Positions 1-7,900 of a stretch of DNA of 64,000 bases are shown here, piece after piece. A program made the position numbers and the translations under genes. The stretch is from Stenotrophomonas sp. 364 (GTDB lineage Bacteria; Pseudomonadota; Gammaproteobacteria; Xanthomonadales; Xanthomonadaceae): NCBI RefSeq assembly GCF_009832905.1, contig NZ_CP047135.1, positions 1,280,001-1,344,000 of the forward strand. Reading direction: 5' to 3'. The notes under the pieces are model-generated. The model was not told the DNA's origin. It did no database searches and worked only from the letters and a program-made list of their open reading frames with translations. Positions within the stretch are counted from its first letter, which is position 1. Each line of letters begins with the position of its first letter.

Positions 1-1
1 C

Positions 2-190
2 GTGATTCCCGAGATGCTGGGCGGTCCGGACACGCTGATGATCGGGCGGGTGCTGTGGGGCGAGTTCTTCAACAACCGCGACTGGCCAACGGCCTCGGCG
101 GTGGCGATCGTGATGCTGCTGTTGCTGCTGGTGCCGATCCTGCTGTTCAACCGTGTCCAGCAGCGTGAGCTGGAAGGAAAGCTGGCATGA
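2..190 (+). CDS. potH: Polyamine ABC transporter permease PotH, C-terminal end (5' partial)
   Basis: The last 62 residues of an inner-membrane permease; the start lies before the window. The visible part has the final periplasmic stretch (IPEMLGGPDTLMIG) and one last membrane helix rich in Leu, Val and Ile, ending in a charged cytoplasmic tail. The IPE-x-LGG-x3-x-MIG pattern is typical of PotB/PotH-type permeases for spermidine or putrescine. The stop overlaps the start of the next gene as ATGA, so the two permeases are translationally coupled. The ATPase and binding protein of the transporter would be expected upstream. Confidence 0.85.
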   Translation: MIPEMLGGPDTLMIGRVLWGEFFNNRDWPTASAVAIVMLLLLLVPILLFNRVQQRELEGKLA

Positions 191-1032
191 GCATGGTGCG
201 CGGCAACCGCTGGCTGGGCTGGTCGGTGCTGGGGCTGGGCTTCGGCTTCCTGTACCTGCCGATCCTGCTGTTGATGATCTACTCCTTCAACGAATCCAAG
301 CTGGCCACGGTGTGGTCGGGCTTTTCCACGCGCTGGTATGGGGAGCTGTTCAACAACCGGCAGATTCTGGATGCGCTGTGGATCAGCCTGAAGGTGGCGT
401 TCTGGACGGCCTGTGCGTCCACGGTGCTGGGCACGATGGCGGCGATGGTGATGACGCGCTTCAAGCGTTTCCCGGGCAAGACGATGTTCGGTGCGCTGAT
501 CACCGCGCCGCTGGTGATGCCGGAAGTGATCCTGGGCTTCTCGCTGATGACGCTGCTGGTGGCGATGGGCGGGATTCCCGGTTTTCCGGCACGCGGGGTA
601 ACCAGCATCTGGATCGCGCATGTAACGTTCACGCTGTCGTTCGTGACGGTGGTGGTGTCGTCGCGGCTGCAGGAGCTGGACCGGTCGCTGGAGGAGGCGG
701 CGATGGATCTGGGGGCGGGGCGGTTGAAGGTGTTTCTGCAGATCACGCTGCCGATCATCGCGCCGGCGCTGGTGGCCGGCTGGCTGTTGGCGTTTACGCT
801 GTCGCTGGACGATGTGGTGATCGCCAGTTTCGTGGCGGGTCCGAGTTCGACGACGCTGCCGATGAAGGTGTTCGCGTCGGTGCGGATGGGGATCAAGCCG
901 GAGATCAATGCATTGGCGACGCTGATGGTGCTGGCGGTGTCGCTCGCGGCGGTGGTGGGGTGGTTCGTGACGGCCCGCGGCGAGAAGCGCCGCCAGCGCG
1001 ACATGCAGATGGCGTTGCAGGACAAGGGTTGA
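187..1032 (+). CDS. potI: Polyamine ABC transporter permease PotI
   Basis: Inner-membrane permease of 281 residues, the partner of PotH in a heterodimeric putrescine/spermidine importer. About six hydrophobic helices are visible, the first at residues 11-32. The cytoplasmic EAA loop that docks on the ATPase is at residues 170-189 (EEAAMDLGAGRLKVFLQITL). The family is usually 260-285 residues, so the gene is complete. The ATG overlaps the potH stop. The substrate (putrescine rather than spermidine or another polyamine) is inferred from family resemblance. An aldehyde dehydrogenase 640 bp downstream would suit polyamine catabolism but is not obviously co-transcribed. Confidence 0.9.
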   Translation: MSMVRGNRWLGWSVLGLGFGFLYLPILLLMIYSFNESKLATVWSGFSTRWYGELFNNRQILDALWISLKVAFWTACASTVLGTMAAMVMTRFKRFPGKTMFGALITAPLVMPEVILGFSLMTLLVAMGGIPGFPARGVTSIWIAHVTFTLSFVTVVVSSRLQELDRSLEEAAMDLGAGRLKVFLQITLPIIAPALVAGWLLAFTLSLDDVVIASFVAGPSSTTLPMKVFASVRMGIKPEINALATLMVLAVSLAAVVGWFVTARGEKRRQRDMQMALQDKG

Positions 1033-1077
1033 GGCAACGGCAACAGCAACAGCAACAGAGGGGCAGGGTCTGGGGTG

Positions 1078-1183
1078 GCGTCGGCGTGGGTGGGTTGGCG
1101 GGACACGCCGCAAGTACATCCCTGTAGCTCGTGGGCGCCATCCATGGCGCCCAACGGTCCCGCCAACCCACCCACGCCGACGC
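1078..1183. repeat. Long inverted repeat, perfect 26-bp arms with a nested hairpin
   Basis: The left arm (1078-1103) begins gcgtcggcgtgggtggg, and the right arm (1158-1183) is its exact reverse complement over 26 bases. The 54-bp interior holds a second hairpin, gggcgccat/atggcgccc (1133-1152), preceded by gtagctc. As RNA it would fold into a very stable two-tier stem. It may be a non-autonomous repeat element or a terminator for potI, although it has no T-tract. Confidence 0.8.
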
Positions 1184-1253
1184 CCGGCAGGTTGTTTGCC
1201 CTTTTGTTGAAGGCGCAGGGCAACGGCGCATGGCAGTTGCCGCGTTGCACCGC

Positions 1254-1277
1254 GTAGAGCCGGGCTCTGCCCGGCTG
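1254..1277. repeat. GTAG-headed hairpin (SMAG-like)
   Basis: GTAG followed by agccggg-ctct-gcccggct. The same head and architecture recur at 27124-27149 and, with a different stem, in the other SMAG elements of this window. Confidence 0.65.
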
Positions 1278-1671
1278 CTCTTCTCAATCAAAGCGGTCGG
1301 CCGGCTCTTGCTCTTGGTTCGGCAACCGACACACTGTCCAGGCATGGTGAGGGTGGGTTGACGGGGCCCTGAGCCGCATGGATGCGGCGACGGAGCTTAC
1401 ATGGGTGAAGGCGCATTGTTTGCGAGGCACTGCCTCGCATGCGACTGAACGCACAGCCGCCAGCGGCTGGGCTGGGCCGCGGAGCGGGACTTGCAGCGTG
1501 CCCCCGGCAACTCACCCTCACCGTGCCCGCCCGGAAGAAGCGACTGCTAACGCTTCGGCTCCAACCTGCGACGCCATGTCGCAACCCAACCCCCGGCTCC
1601 CCGCCAACCCCGGCAACATCCGGATCACACCCCCGGGCGCAGAATGATGCACTGTCTTCCGGAGTACCACG

Positions 1672-3036
1672 ATGACCGTTGAAATCGTCAACCCCGCCAC
1701 CGGCCAGGTCACCTACCGCCACGAACTGCTTGATGCCGCCCAGATCGAGCAGCGCCTGGCCGCTGCGGCAGGCGCGTTTCCCGCCTGGTCGGGCCAGTCG
1801 CTGCAGGCGCGCAGCGTCATCCTGCGTGGCATTGCCGCGCAGCTGCGGACCCGCAAGGATGAGATCCAGCGGGCCATGACCACGGAGATGGGCAAGCTCA
1901 AGGCCGAAGCCCTGGCCGAAGTGGAAAAGTGCGCGCAGGCCTGCGAGTTCTACGCCGACCATGCCGCCGACTACCTCAAGCCGCAGCTGATCGACACCGA
2001 GGCCCAGCGCAGCTACGTGCGCTACGAGCCCATCGGCTGCGTGTTCGCGGTGATGCCCTGGAACTTCCCGATCTGGCAGGTGTTCCGCTTCCTTGCGCCA
2101 GCCTTCATGGCCGGCAACGTCGCCCTGCTCAAGCATGCCAGCAACGTCCCGCAGTGCGCCGACCTGATCCTGGCCGTATGCCGCGACGGCGGCCTGCCCG
2201 TCGGCGTGTTCGACGTCCTGCACATCGACAACGACCAGGCCGCCGACGTGCTGCGCGACAAGCGGGTCAAGGCCGTCACCCTGACCGGCAGCGAACGGGC
2301 AGGGCGCTCCATTGCCGCCAATGCCGGTGACCAGCTCAAGAAGTGCGTCATGGAACTCGGCGGCAGCGACGCGTTCGTGGTGCTCGAAGACGCCGACCTC
2401 GACAAGACCGTTGCCGCCGCGGTGAAGTCGCGGTTCGACAACAGTGGCCAGACCTGCATCGCCGCCAAGCGCTTCATCGTGGTCGATGCCATCGCCGATG
2501 CCTTCGTGGAAAAGTTCGTGGCCGCCGCTGCCCAGCGCGTTTACGGTGACCCGCAGGACGAAGGCACCACGCTGGCCCCGATGGCCCGCGCCGACCTGCG
2601 TGATGAACTGCATGCGCAGGTGCAGGACAGCGTGGCCAAGGGCGCCAAGCTGCTGCTCGGCGGCGAGCCCGTGGCCGGCAGCCATGCCGGCTACCCGGCC
2701 ACCATCCTGGACAACGTCGGCCCGGGCATGCCGGCCTACGACGAGGAGCTGTTCGGCCCGGCCGCGGCCATCCTGCGCGTGCGCGACGACGCCGACGCGC
2801 TGCGCGTGGCCAACGACACCACCTTCGGTCTGGGGGGAAGCGTCTGGACCGCCGATGCGGTGCGCGGCGAAGCGATCGCCAAGAAGCTCGAGTGCGGCGC
2901 GGCGTTCGTCAACGCCATCGTCAAAAGCGACCCCCGCCTGCCGTTCGGCGGCAGCAAGCGCTCCGGCTTCGGCCGCGAACTGGCCGACCACGGCATCCAT
3001 GAGTTCATGAACATCAAAACGGTGTACGTGGCTTGA
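1672..3036 (+). CDS. sad: NAD(P)-dependent succinate-semialdehyde dehydrogenase (Sad/YneI type)
   Basis: Aldehyde dehydrogenase of 454 residues, close in length to E. coli Sad/YneI (about 460). It would oxidise succinate semialdehyde, or a related aldehyde from GABA and putrescine breakdown, to the acid in the cytoplasm. Visible catalytic elements are Asn131 (MPWNFP), Lys154 (LLKHAS), the general-base Glu228 (MELGGSDAF) and the nucleophile Cys262 (NSGQTCIAAKR). The C-terminal LPFGGSKRSGFGREL block is also typical. ATG 1672 follows a cttccggagtacc region with a GGAG at suitable spacing. Location after the polyamine transporter fits a catabolic role. The exact aldehyde cannot be read from sequence. 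Confidence 0.88.
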   Translation: MTVEIVNPATGQVTYRHELLDAAQIEQRLAAAAGAFPAWSGQSLQARSVILRGIAAQLRTRKDEIQRAMTTEMGKLKAEALAEVEKCAQACEFYADHAADYLKPQLIDTEAQRSYVRYEPIGCVFAVMPWNFPIWQVFRFLAPAFMAGNVALLKHASNVPQCADLILAVCRDGGLPVGVFDVLHIDNDQAADVLRDKRVKAVTLTGSERAGRSIAANAGDQLKKCVMELGGSDAFVVLEDADLDKTVAAAVKSRFDNSGQTCIAAKRFIVVDAIADAFVEKFVAAAAQRVYGDPQDEGTTLAPMARADLRDELHAQVQDSVAKGAKLLLGGEPVAGSHAGYPATILDNVGPGMPAYDEELFGPAAAILRVRDDADALRVANDTTFGLGGSVWTADAVRGEAIAKKLECGAAFVNAIVKSDPRLPFGGSKRSGFGRELADHGIHEFMNIKTVYVA

Positions 3037-3046
3037 TCAGAGGGGC

Positions 3047-3067
3047 GTAGCGACCGACGGTCGCTAC
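3047..3067. repeat. Palindrome gtagcgaccgacggtcgctac downstream of sad
   Basis: Nine-base arms around a 3-base loop, ten bases after the dehydrogenase stop. It has the GTAG head of SMAG elements but a different stem. It could act as a transcription-stopping or mRNA-protecting stem; there is no T-tract. Confidence 0.6.
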
Positions 3068-3084
3068 CTACCCACATCACACTG

Positions 3085-3244
3085 GTAGAGCCGACCGTCG
3101 GTCGGATGCCTCAAACGGGGAGAGCCGACCGTTGGTGGGCTCACTCAACCGGGTAGAGCCGACCGTTGGTCGGCTCCCTCAAACGGCTAGAGCCGACCGT
3201 TGGTCGGCTCACTCAACCGGGTAGAGCCGACCGTTGGTCGGCTG
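3085..3244. repeat. Tandem array of five SMAG (GTAG) elements
   Basis: Five copies of a palindrome of about 23 bp (tagagccgaccgttggtcggct core) lie head to tail in one orientation, at about 3085, 3120, 3153, 3187 and 3221, a period of about 34 bp. The spacers are related (ctcaaacgg, ctcaaccgg). The first copy has cgtcgg for cgttgg and the second ggtggg for ggtcgg. SMAGs are Stenotrophomonas REP elements, thought to be mobilised by RAYT transposases; no RAYT is in this window. The array lies between convergent genes. Confidence 0.88.
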
Positions 3245-3309
3245 CCAGGAATTCCAGCATCCAGTGCGTAAATCCAGCACCGCACCCCCCACGCGACCAA
3301 CCCCCCGCG

Positions 3310-4317
3310 TCAGAGCCAGCGCACCCGCTTGAACAGCCGGTACAACCCCACGCAGATCGCGCCCACGCCGATGATCATCGCCGGGTACGCCCACGGCTGG
3401 TCCAGCTCGGGCATGTGGGTGAAGTTCATGCCATACCAGCTGGTGATCAGGGTCGGCGCGGCCAGCAATGCCGCCCACGCACCGAGTCGCTTCACTGTCT
3501 CGCCCTGCGCCAGCGTCACCAGCGACAGGTTCACGTTCAACGCCGTGCCCAGCATCTCGCGCAGGGTGTCGATCACATCGCTGATCCGCACCGCATGGTC
3601 ATGCACGTCGCGCAGGTACAGCTTGACCTCGTCCGGTACCAGCTCGCCCTGGTAGCGCTTGATCTGCGCCAGCATGTCCTGCAGCGGCGCCACGGCCATG
3701 CGCATCTTGTTGAGCTCGCGCTTCAGTTCGTACAGCCGTACCACCGTCTGGCGCTTGTAGCTGTCCGAGAAAATGTCTTTCTCCAGCAGCTCCAGCGTGT
3801 CGCGGTAGCGCTGGGTGATGGGCAGGTAGTTGTCCACCACGAAGTCCAGTACCGCATACAGGCAGTACGACGGCCCCATCGTGCGCAGCAGCTCGGGCTC
3901 ACGCTCCACCCGGGCGCGCGGGGCGGCATAGGACAGCGACGCCCCATGGCGGACCGTCACCAGGAAGCGGGGGCCGAGGAAGGCGTGGGTTTCGCCGTAG
4001 GCAATGCGCTCATCGACCATCTGCGCGGTGGTGACCACCACGAACAGAGAGTTGCCATACGCCTCCACCTTCGGCCGCTGGTGCGCGTTGCGGGCGTCTT
4101 CGATGGCCAGCGAGTGCAGGCAGAATTCTTCCTGCAGCTTCAGCAGCACGCTGTCGGCCGGCTCATACAGGCCGACCCAGACAAAGCCGTTGCCGCTTTC
4201 GATCACATCGCTGATCGCGTCCAGGCTGATGTCATGGCGCTTGCCCTGGTCATCGTAGTGCACGCAGTTGATGACGCAGGGCGGGTTCACGGGTGCGGTG
4301 CTTTCCATGGGCGGCAT
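3310..4317 (-). CDS. corA: CorA family magnesium/cobalt transporter
   Basis: Inner-membrane Mg2+ (Co2+, Ni2+) channel of 335 residues, acting as a pentamer. A long acidic and helical cytoplasmic N-terminal domain is followed by two C-terminal membrane helices. The signature GMN is at residues 296-298 (YGMNFTHMPE), then the last helix and a basic tail. ATG 4317 is used here; the Met three codons further on (4308) is an equally plausible start because neither has a strong ribosome site. It begins 6 bases after the stop of the Lnb_N gene, so it is probably the last gene of the corC operon. Having corC and corA together fits Mg/Co homeostasis. Confidence 0.92.
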   Translation of the reverse strand: MPPMESTAPVNPPCVINCVHYDDQGKRHDISLDAISDVIESGNGFVWVGLYEPADSVLLKLQEEFCLHSLAIEDARNAHQRPKVEAYGNSLFVVVTTAQMVDERIAYGETHAFLGPRFLVTVRHGASLSYAAPRARVEREPELLRTMGPSYCLYAVLDFVVDNYLPITQRYRDTLELLEKDIFSDSYKRQTVVRLYELKRELNKMRMAVAPLQDMLAQIKRYQGELVPDEVKLYLRDVHDHAVRISDVIDTLREMLGTALNVNLSLVTLAQGETVKRLGAWAALLAAPTLITSWYGMNFTHMPELDQPWAYPAMIIGVGAICVGLYRLFKRVRWL

Positions 4318-4323
4318 CGTGCG

Positions 4324-5589
4324 TCAGCGGACCGTGACAGGTACGTCACGACGGCCCAGCGCCCACGCCAGCGCCAGATGCACCGGCAGCAGCAGCACGA
4401 TCCACTGCAGGTTGACCTGCGCCTGCAGGCTCAGCCAGTGCAGAACCAGACCCAGCGACGCCAGCAGCGCCACCGCCCACAGCATGCAGCGGAACCACGC
4501 GCGCGGGGTGCGTCCACGCAGCAGCGTGATCGCGCCGGGCAGCAACAGCAGGCACAGTGGTGACAGCACCAGCAGGTTGCGGTTGGCCCACGCGGCCTGG
4601 TGCGCGCTGAAGCCCCACAGATAGGTCAGCAACGCGCCGGCGATACCGCAGAACAGCCACAGCGGCAGCGCGATGCCGCCCAGCAGGCGTCGGCGGGTGC
4701 GCAGTGCACACACCCCGGCGGCGACCAGTAGGCCGCACAACAGCCAAGGCCACCAGCGGCGCGGAGATTCGGTGGGTTCCGGGGCGATGCGGTGCGGCAG
4801 CAGTTCCTGCTCGGCCTGTACCAGCGGGCGCCCGTCGCTGTTGCGCGACTGGCGCAGCGCATCGGCCAGACGCATCGGCACGAACGCCTCCTGCCAGCGC
4901 GACAGCGGCTGGTCGGCGAACGGGCCGAGCCCGATGTCGAAGCCCAGCCACATCCACGGCGAGGGCGAGGCCAGCCGCACCGATTCACTGCGGTAGGTGT
5001 TGCCGCGCGATCGCCCGGACAGCTGCGAATGCAGGCCGCCGCCGAGCGCCTGGTCCACCGCATCGCGGACCATGGTGGCGCAGTTGGCGGTGTAGTAATC
5101 GTAGTGGTAGCGCGCGTTCTCCGGCTTGGCGCGCTCGGCCAGCGAGGCGGCCAACGTGCGCGCCTGCTGCGGGTCCAGGTCCAGCCACTGGATGCTGGCC
5201 CCACGACCGCTCTGGCGGTAGTAGGACATGTCTTCGTCCAGCGGCAGCGCCACCAGGTAGTACATCATCTCGCCGCGCACGAAGCGGCCGATGAAGTCCG
5301 TCTCGCTTGGATCGAAGTAGCCGAAGTTATACGAGGTGGCCTGGCCCGTGACCGGGTCCACCACCACCAGCGCGTCGTGACCGAAGCGCTCGAAGAAGAT
5401 CTCGCCGGGCTGCATGGTGACCACGCCGATGCGCGGTGCCGCCGGCGCGTTGGCGACGGCATCGGCCACGGCTGGGGAGACGGGTGTCGCCTCCTGGGCC
5501 AGCGCCGCGAACGGCAGGCTGGCCAGGGTCAGCATCCAGTACAGGAACAACAGGCGGCACGACGGCCACCGCTTCAGCAGGGGCCGCAT
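4324..5589 (-). CDS. Lnb_N (DUF4105) domain membrane protein with periplasmic Cys-His pair
   Basis: 421 residues. A hydrophobic N-terminal segment (residues 11-31, ending AALAQ) looks like a signal peptide or anchor. It is followed by a periplasmic domain of the DUF4105/Lnb_N family with His71 (ERFGHDAL) and Cys170 (TANCATMVRDA) as the likely catalytic pair, then about four membrane helices (280-410). The Lnb_N family is named after Enterococcus lipoprotein N-acylation protein Lnb. Whether this one acylates lipoproteins or is an amidase/peptidase is unknown. ATG 5589 is chosen because AGGATT lies at good spacing; a TTG at 5601 overlaps the corC stop. It lies between corC and corA, where many Proteobacteria have lnt. 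Confidence 0.8.
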   Translation of the reverse strand: MRPLLKRWPSCRLLFLYWMLTLASLPFAALAQEATPVSPAVADAVANAPAAPRIGVVTMQPGEIFFERFGHDALVVVDPVTGQATSYNFGYFDPSETDFIGRFVRGEMMYYLVALPLDEDMSYYRQSGRGASIQWLDLDPQQARTLAASLAERAKPENARYHYDYYTANCATMVRDAVDQALGGGLHSQLSGRSRGNTYRSESVRLASPSPWMWLGFDIGLGPFADQPLSRWQEAFVPMRLADALRQSRNSDGRPLVQAEQELLPHRIAPEPTESPRRWWPWLLCGLLVAAGVCALRTRRRLLGGIALPLWLFCGIAGALLTYLWGFSAHQAAWANRNLLVLSPLCLLLLPGAITLLRGRTPRAWFRCMLWAVALLASLGLVLHWLSLQAQVNLQWIVLLLPVHLALAWALGRRDVPVTVR

Positions 5590-5597
5590 GGCGTGGA

Positions 5598-6479
5598 TCA
5601 ATCCTCGTTGTTCGTGTCAGCCGGCAGCACGGTCACATGGAACGCCTGCACGCGGCGGGCATCGGCACGCGCCACCCGGAACACGAAGCGGTCCAGGCTG
5701 AGCTCGTCGCCGGTTTCGGGCAGGTGGCCGATCGCCTCGGTGACCAGGCCACCGATGGTGTCGTAGTCGTCGTCCGGGAAGCTGGCGCCGAAGCGCTCGT
5801 TGAAGTCCTCGATCGCGGTCAGGGCGTCCACCACATACTGGCCGTCGGCCTGGATGGCGATCTGCGCGGTGTGGTCCTCGGCCTCGTCGTGCTCGTCGTC
5901 GATTTCACCGACGATCTGCTCCAGCACGTCCTCGATGGTGACCAGCCCGGAAACACCGCCGTACTCGTCCACCACGATGGCCATGTGGTTGCGCGAGAGC
6001 CGGAACTCCTTCAGCAACACATTGAGCTTCTTGGCTTCGGGGATCAGCACCGCCGGGCGCAGCAGCTCGCGCACGTTGGCCGGGCCGTTGTCGGCAACAA
6101 CGCCGCGCAGCAGGTCCTTGGCCAGCAGCACGCCAAGGATGTCGTCCTTGTTGTCGCCGTGCACCGGGAAGCGCGAGTGGCCCGATTCGACCACCTGCTT
6201 CATCAGTTCAAGGAAGGGCGCTTCGACCGGCAGGGACACCATCTGCGAACGCGAGATCATCACGTCGCCCACGGTGAGTTCGGCGACCGAAATCGCCCCC
6301 TCCATCATGCGCAGGGTATCGGCAGCGATCAGCCCATCGGCGTGTGCGGTGTGCAGCACCGCCACCAGCTCGTCGCGGGTGTGGGGTTCGCCGGAGAAGG
6401 CAGAGGTCAGGCGTTCGAGCCAGCTGCGCTTCTTTTCGTTCTGCTCCAGGGTGGAGCTACTACTGTCGTCTTCAGACAT
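5598..6479 (-). CDS. corC: CorC/HlyC family CBS-domain protein (Mg/Co efflux, YbeX)
   Basis: 293 residues, cytoplasmic. It has an acidic, Ser-rich N-terminus, a paired CBS region (about residues 70-190, including VMISRSQMVSLPV and HMAIVVDEYGGVSGLVT) and a C-terminal CorC_HlyC transporter-associated domain (about 205-285). The family is implicated in Mg2+/Co2+ efflux and, as YbeX, in ribosome-related phenotypes together with YbeY. I chose ATG 6479; a GTG at 6497 in the same frame would add six residues. It belongs to the conserved phoH-ybeY-corC order, here with one extra small gene between ybeY and corC. Confidence 0.9.
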   Translation of the reverse strand: MSEDDSSSSTLEQNEKKRSWLERLTSAFSGEPHTRDELVAVLHTAHADGLIAADTLRMMEGAISVAELTVGDVMISRSQMVSLPVEAPFLELMKQVVESGHSRFPVHGDNKDDILGVLLAKDLLRGVVADNGPANVRELLRPAVLIPEAKKLNVLLKEFRLSRNHMAIVVDEYGGVSGLVTIEDVLEQIVGEIDDEHDEAEDHTAQIAIQADGQYVVDALTAIEDFNERFGASFPDDDYDTIGGLVTEAIGHLPETGDELSLDRFVFRVARADARRVQAFHVTVLPADTNNED

Positions 6480-6544
6480 CTCTGGAAAAAAGGGCACCCG
6501 GCGAACCGGGCGTTGGATTCAGTCTAGCAGGATGCGGGCCGCTG

Positions 6545-7132
6545 TCAGCGCCCGCCTGCCGGGGCCGCGTTCACCGAGGCGGCCGGTGGGGTGGGGGCCG
6601 GCACCGGCGCCTCCTCCTCAGCGGGCAGGTCCAGGCTGTAGGTGCAGCCGGCCAGGGTCTTGCCCGGGTGGGTCTTGACCGTGGACAGGCTCAGGATGAT
6701 CGATTCGATCATCGGTTCGCCGGTCTTGGGGTCGGTCACGTCGCGGCTGACAAGCTCCCGTCCGGCCATGAACTTGTCCGGGGTGTCCACCCCGTCCTCC
6801 AGCGCCAGCGTCTTCGCCAGGGGGCGCGGGTCGGCCAGGTCCAGGATGGCCATGATGCTCGCCCCGGCCACCGCCACGTACTCGGTACGCTGCCCGAACA
6901 CCGTCAGGGGCGTGGCCAGCCGGTACTCGTTCATGAACTGGTTGCCCTGCGGCAGCGGCTGCAGGCCATTGGCCACCGCCTTGAGCGGGTCGGCCACCAC
7001 CGGGGCGACGGCGGCGTAGTCGGCCACGCCCCGGCGGCATTCGATCAGCGCGGCCAGGTCCAGCGGGGCGGCCGATGCGGTGGCGGGCAGCAGGGCCAAC
7101 AGGCCCAGGCAGAGGGTCTTGAAAGCGGTCAT
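6545..7132 (-). CDS. Exported protein of unknown function
   Basis: 195 residues starting MTAFKTLCLGLLALLPA, a clear Sec signal peptide with likely cleavage after ASA (about residue 20). The mature part is soluble and moderately acidic, with two Cys (IECRRG and LAGCTYSLD), and ends in a Pro/Ala-rich low-complexity tail. No family was recognised. It lies 31 bases after ybeY and 65 before corC on the same strand, so it is probably in the same transcript. The upstream frame remains open past 7132, but the signal peptide fixes this start. Confidence 0.75.
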   Translation of the reverse strand: MTAFKTLCLGLLALLPATASAAPLDLAALIECRRGVADYAAVAPVVADPLKAVANGLQPLPQGNQFMNEYRLATPLTVFGQRTEYVAVAGASIMAILDLADPRPLAKTLALEDGVDTPDKFMAGRELVSRDVTDPKTGEPMIESIILSLSTVKTHPGKTLAGCTYSLDLPAEEEAPVPAPTPPAASVNAAPAGGR

Positions 7133-7163
7133 CTGGAATCCGTGGGGAGCCGGGCGGCGCGGC

Positions 7164-7649
7164 TTACTGCTCGTTGGCGTAGGGGTCGTCGATGCCCAGC
7201 TCAGCCAGGATGTCGCGCTCCAGCTGCTCCATGGCCTCGGCTTCCTTGTCGTCCTCATGGTCCCAGCCAAGCAGGTGCAGCACGCCGTGCACGGTCAGGT
7301 GCGCGTAGTGGGCATTGAGCGCCTTGTCCTGCTCGGCCGCTTCGCGGGCCACCACCGGCGCGCAGATCACAAGGTCGCCCAGCAGCGGGAACTTCACGCC
7401 CTTGGGCAGGCCCTCGGGCACGTCGGCCGGGAAGCTGAGCACGTTGGTGGCGTAGTCCTTGCCGCGGTAGTGCCGGTTCAGCGATTGACCTTCCTTGGCA
7501 TCGACCAGGCGGATGGCCAGGTCGGCTTCACGGATGCGGCCCTTGAGCGCGGCAGCCACCCATTTGCGGAAGCTCACCGCAGAGGGCAGCCCGGCGCGGG
7601 GCAGGGCGTAGCTCACGGCTACATCGAGGCGGACGGGGCCCTTGGTCAT
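7164..7649 (-). CDS. ybeY: Endoribonuclease YbeY (rRNA maturation factor)
   Basis: 161 residues. YbeY is a zinc-dependent single-strand endoribonuclease needed for 16S rRNA 3' maturation and ribosome quality control. The zinc-binding HxxxHxxxxxH motif is at His121, His125 and His131 ([11 protein letters not shown]), and the preceding TNVLSFP block is typical. The length is normal. It lies downstream of phoH on the same strand, but a 251-bp gap separates them, which is unusual for this pair. Confidence 0.95.
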   Translation of the reverse strand: MTKGPVRLDVAVSYALPRAGLPSAVSFRKWVAAALKGRIREADLAIRLVDAKEGQSLNRHYRGKDYATNVLSFPADVPEGLPKGVKFPLLGDLVICAPVVAREAAEQDKALNAHYAHLTVHGVLHLLGWDHEDDKEAEAMEQLERDILAELGIDDPYANEQ

Positions 7650-7900
7650 GGCGATACCGGTAATTCAGATCAATCAGGAGGGCACAGTATCGCGCGTGTG
7701 GCCTTTCACTGCGACTTCCTGTCGTCGGCGTCATGGCCGATCTCCGCCTGCGCGGCATCCGCCGCGCCCGTATCGACGCCGGCGGCGTGGCCTCGGCGAT
7801 TGCCGCGTCCGGATGGTGGCCAGCAGGAAGTCGGGCACCCGCAGCGACAGACGAACCATGGCACGTCCTTGTGTGCGATTCGGGCCCCGGCCCTGGACGT
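7650..7900. other. Gap between phoH and ybeY
   Basis: 251 bases in a place where these genes are usually almost contiguous. No good gene, known repeat or clear terminator was found in it. Its GC-rich reading frames look like shadows. Confidence 0.5.

Larger units (their letters stand above)
1033..1671. other. Repeat-rich gap between potI and the aldehyde dehydrogenase gene
   Basis: 639 bases without a convincing gene. It opens with a short 6-bp microsatellite (ggcaac/agcaac) at about 1033-1056. It then carries a large inverted repeat (1078-1183), a GTAG hairpin (1254-1277), a gccgcatggatgcggc palindrome near 1373-1388 and the hairpin gcgaggcactgcctcgc near 1420-1437. The stretch looks like an accumulation of dispersed chromosomal repeats. 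The promoter of the downstream gene should lie near its 3' end, but I could not pick a convincing one. Confidence 0.6.

Noticed and set aside
1033..1361. Small open frames in the repeat-rich gap
   Set aside because: They are composed of the inverted repeats themselves and lack ribosome sites.
3085..3244. Possible CRISPR array
   Set aside because: Repeats are palindromes of about 23 bp with spacers of only about 11 bp that resemble each other, and there is no cas gene. They match SMAG elements.
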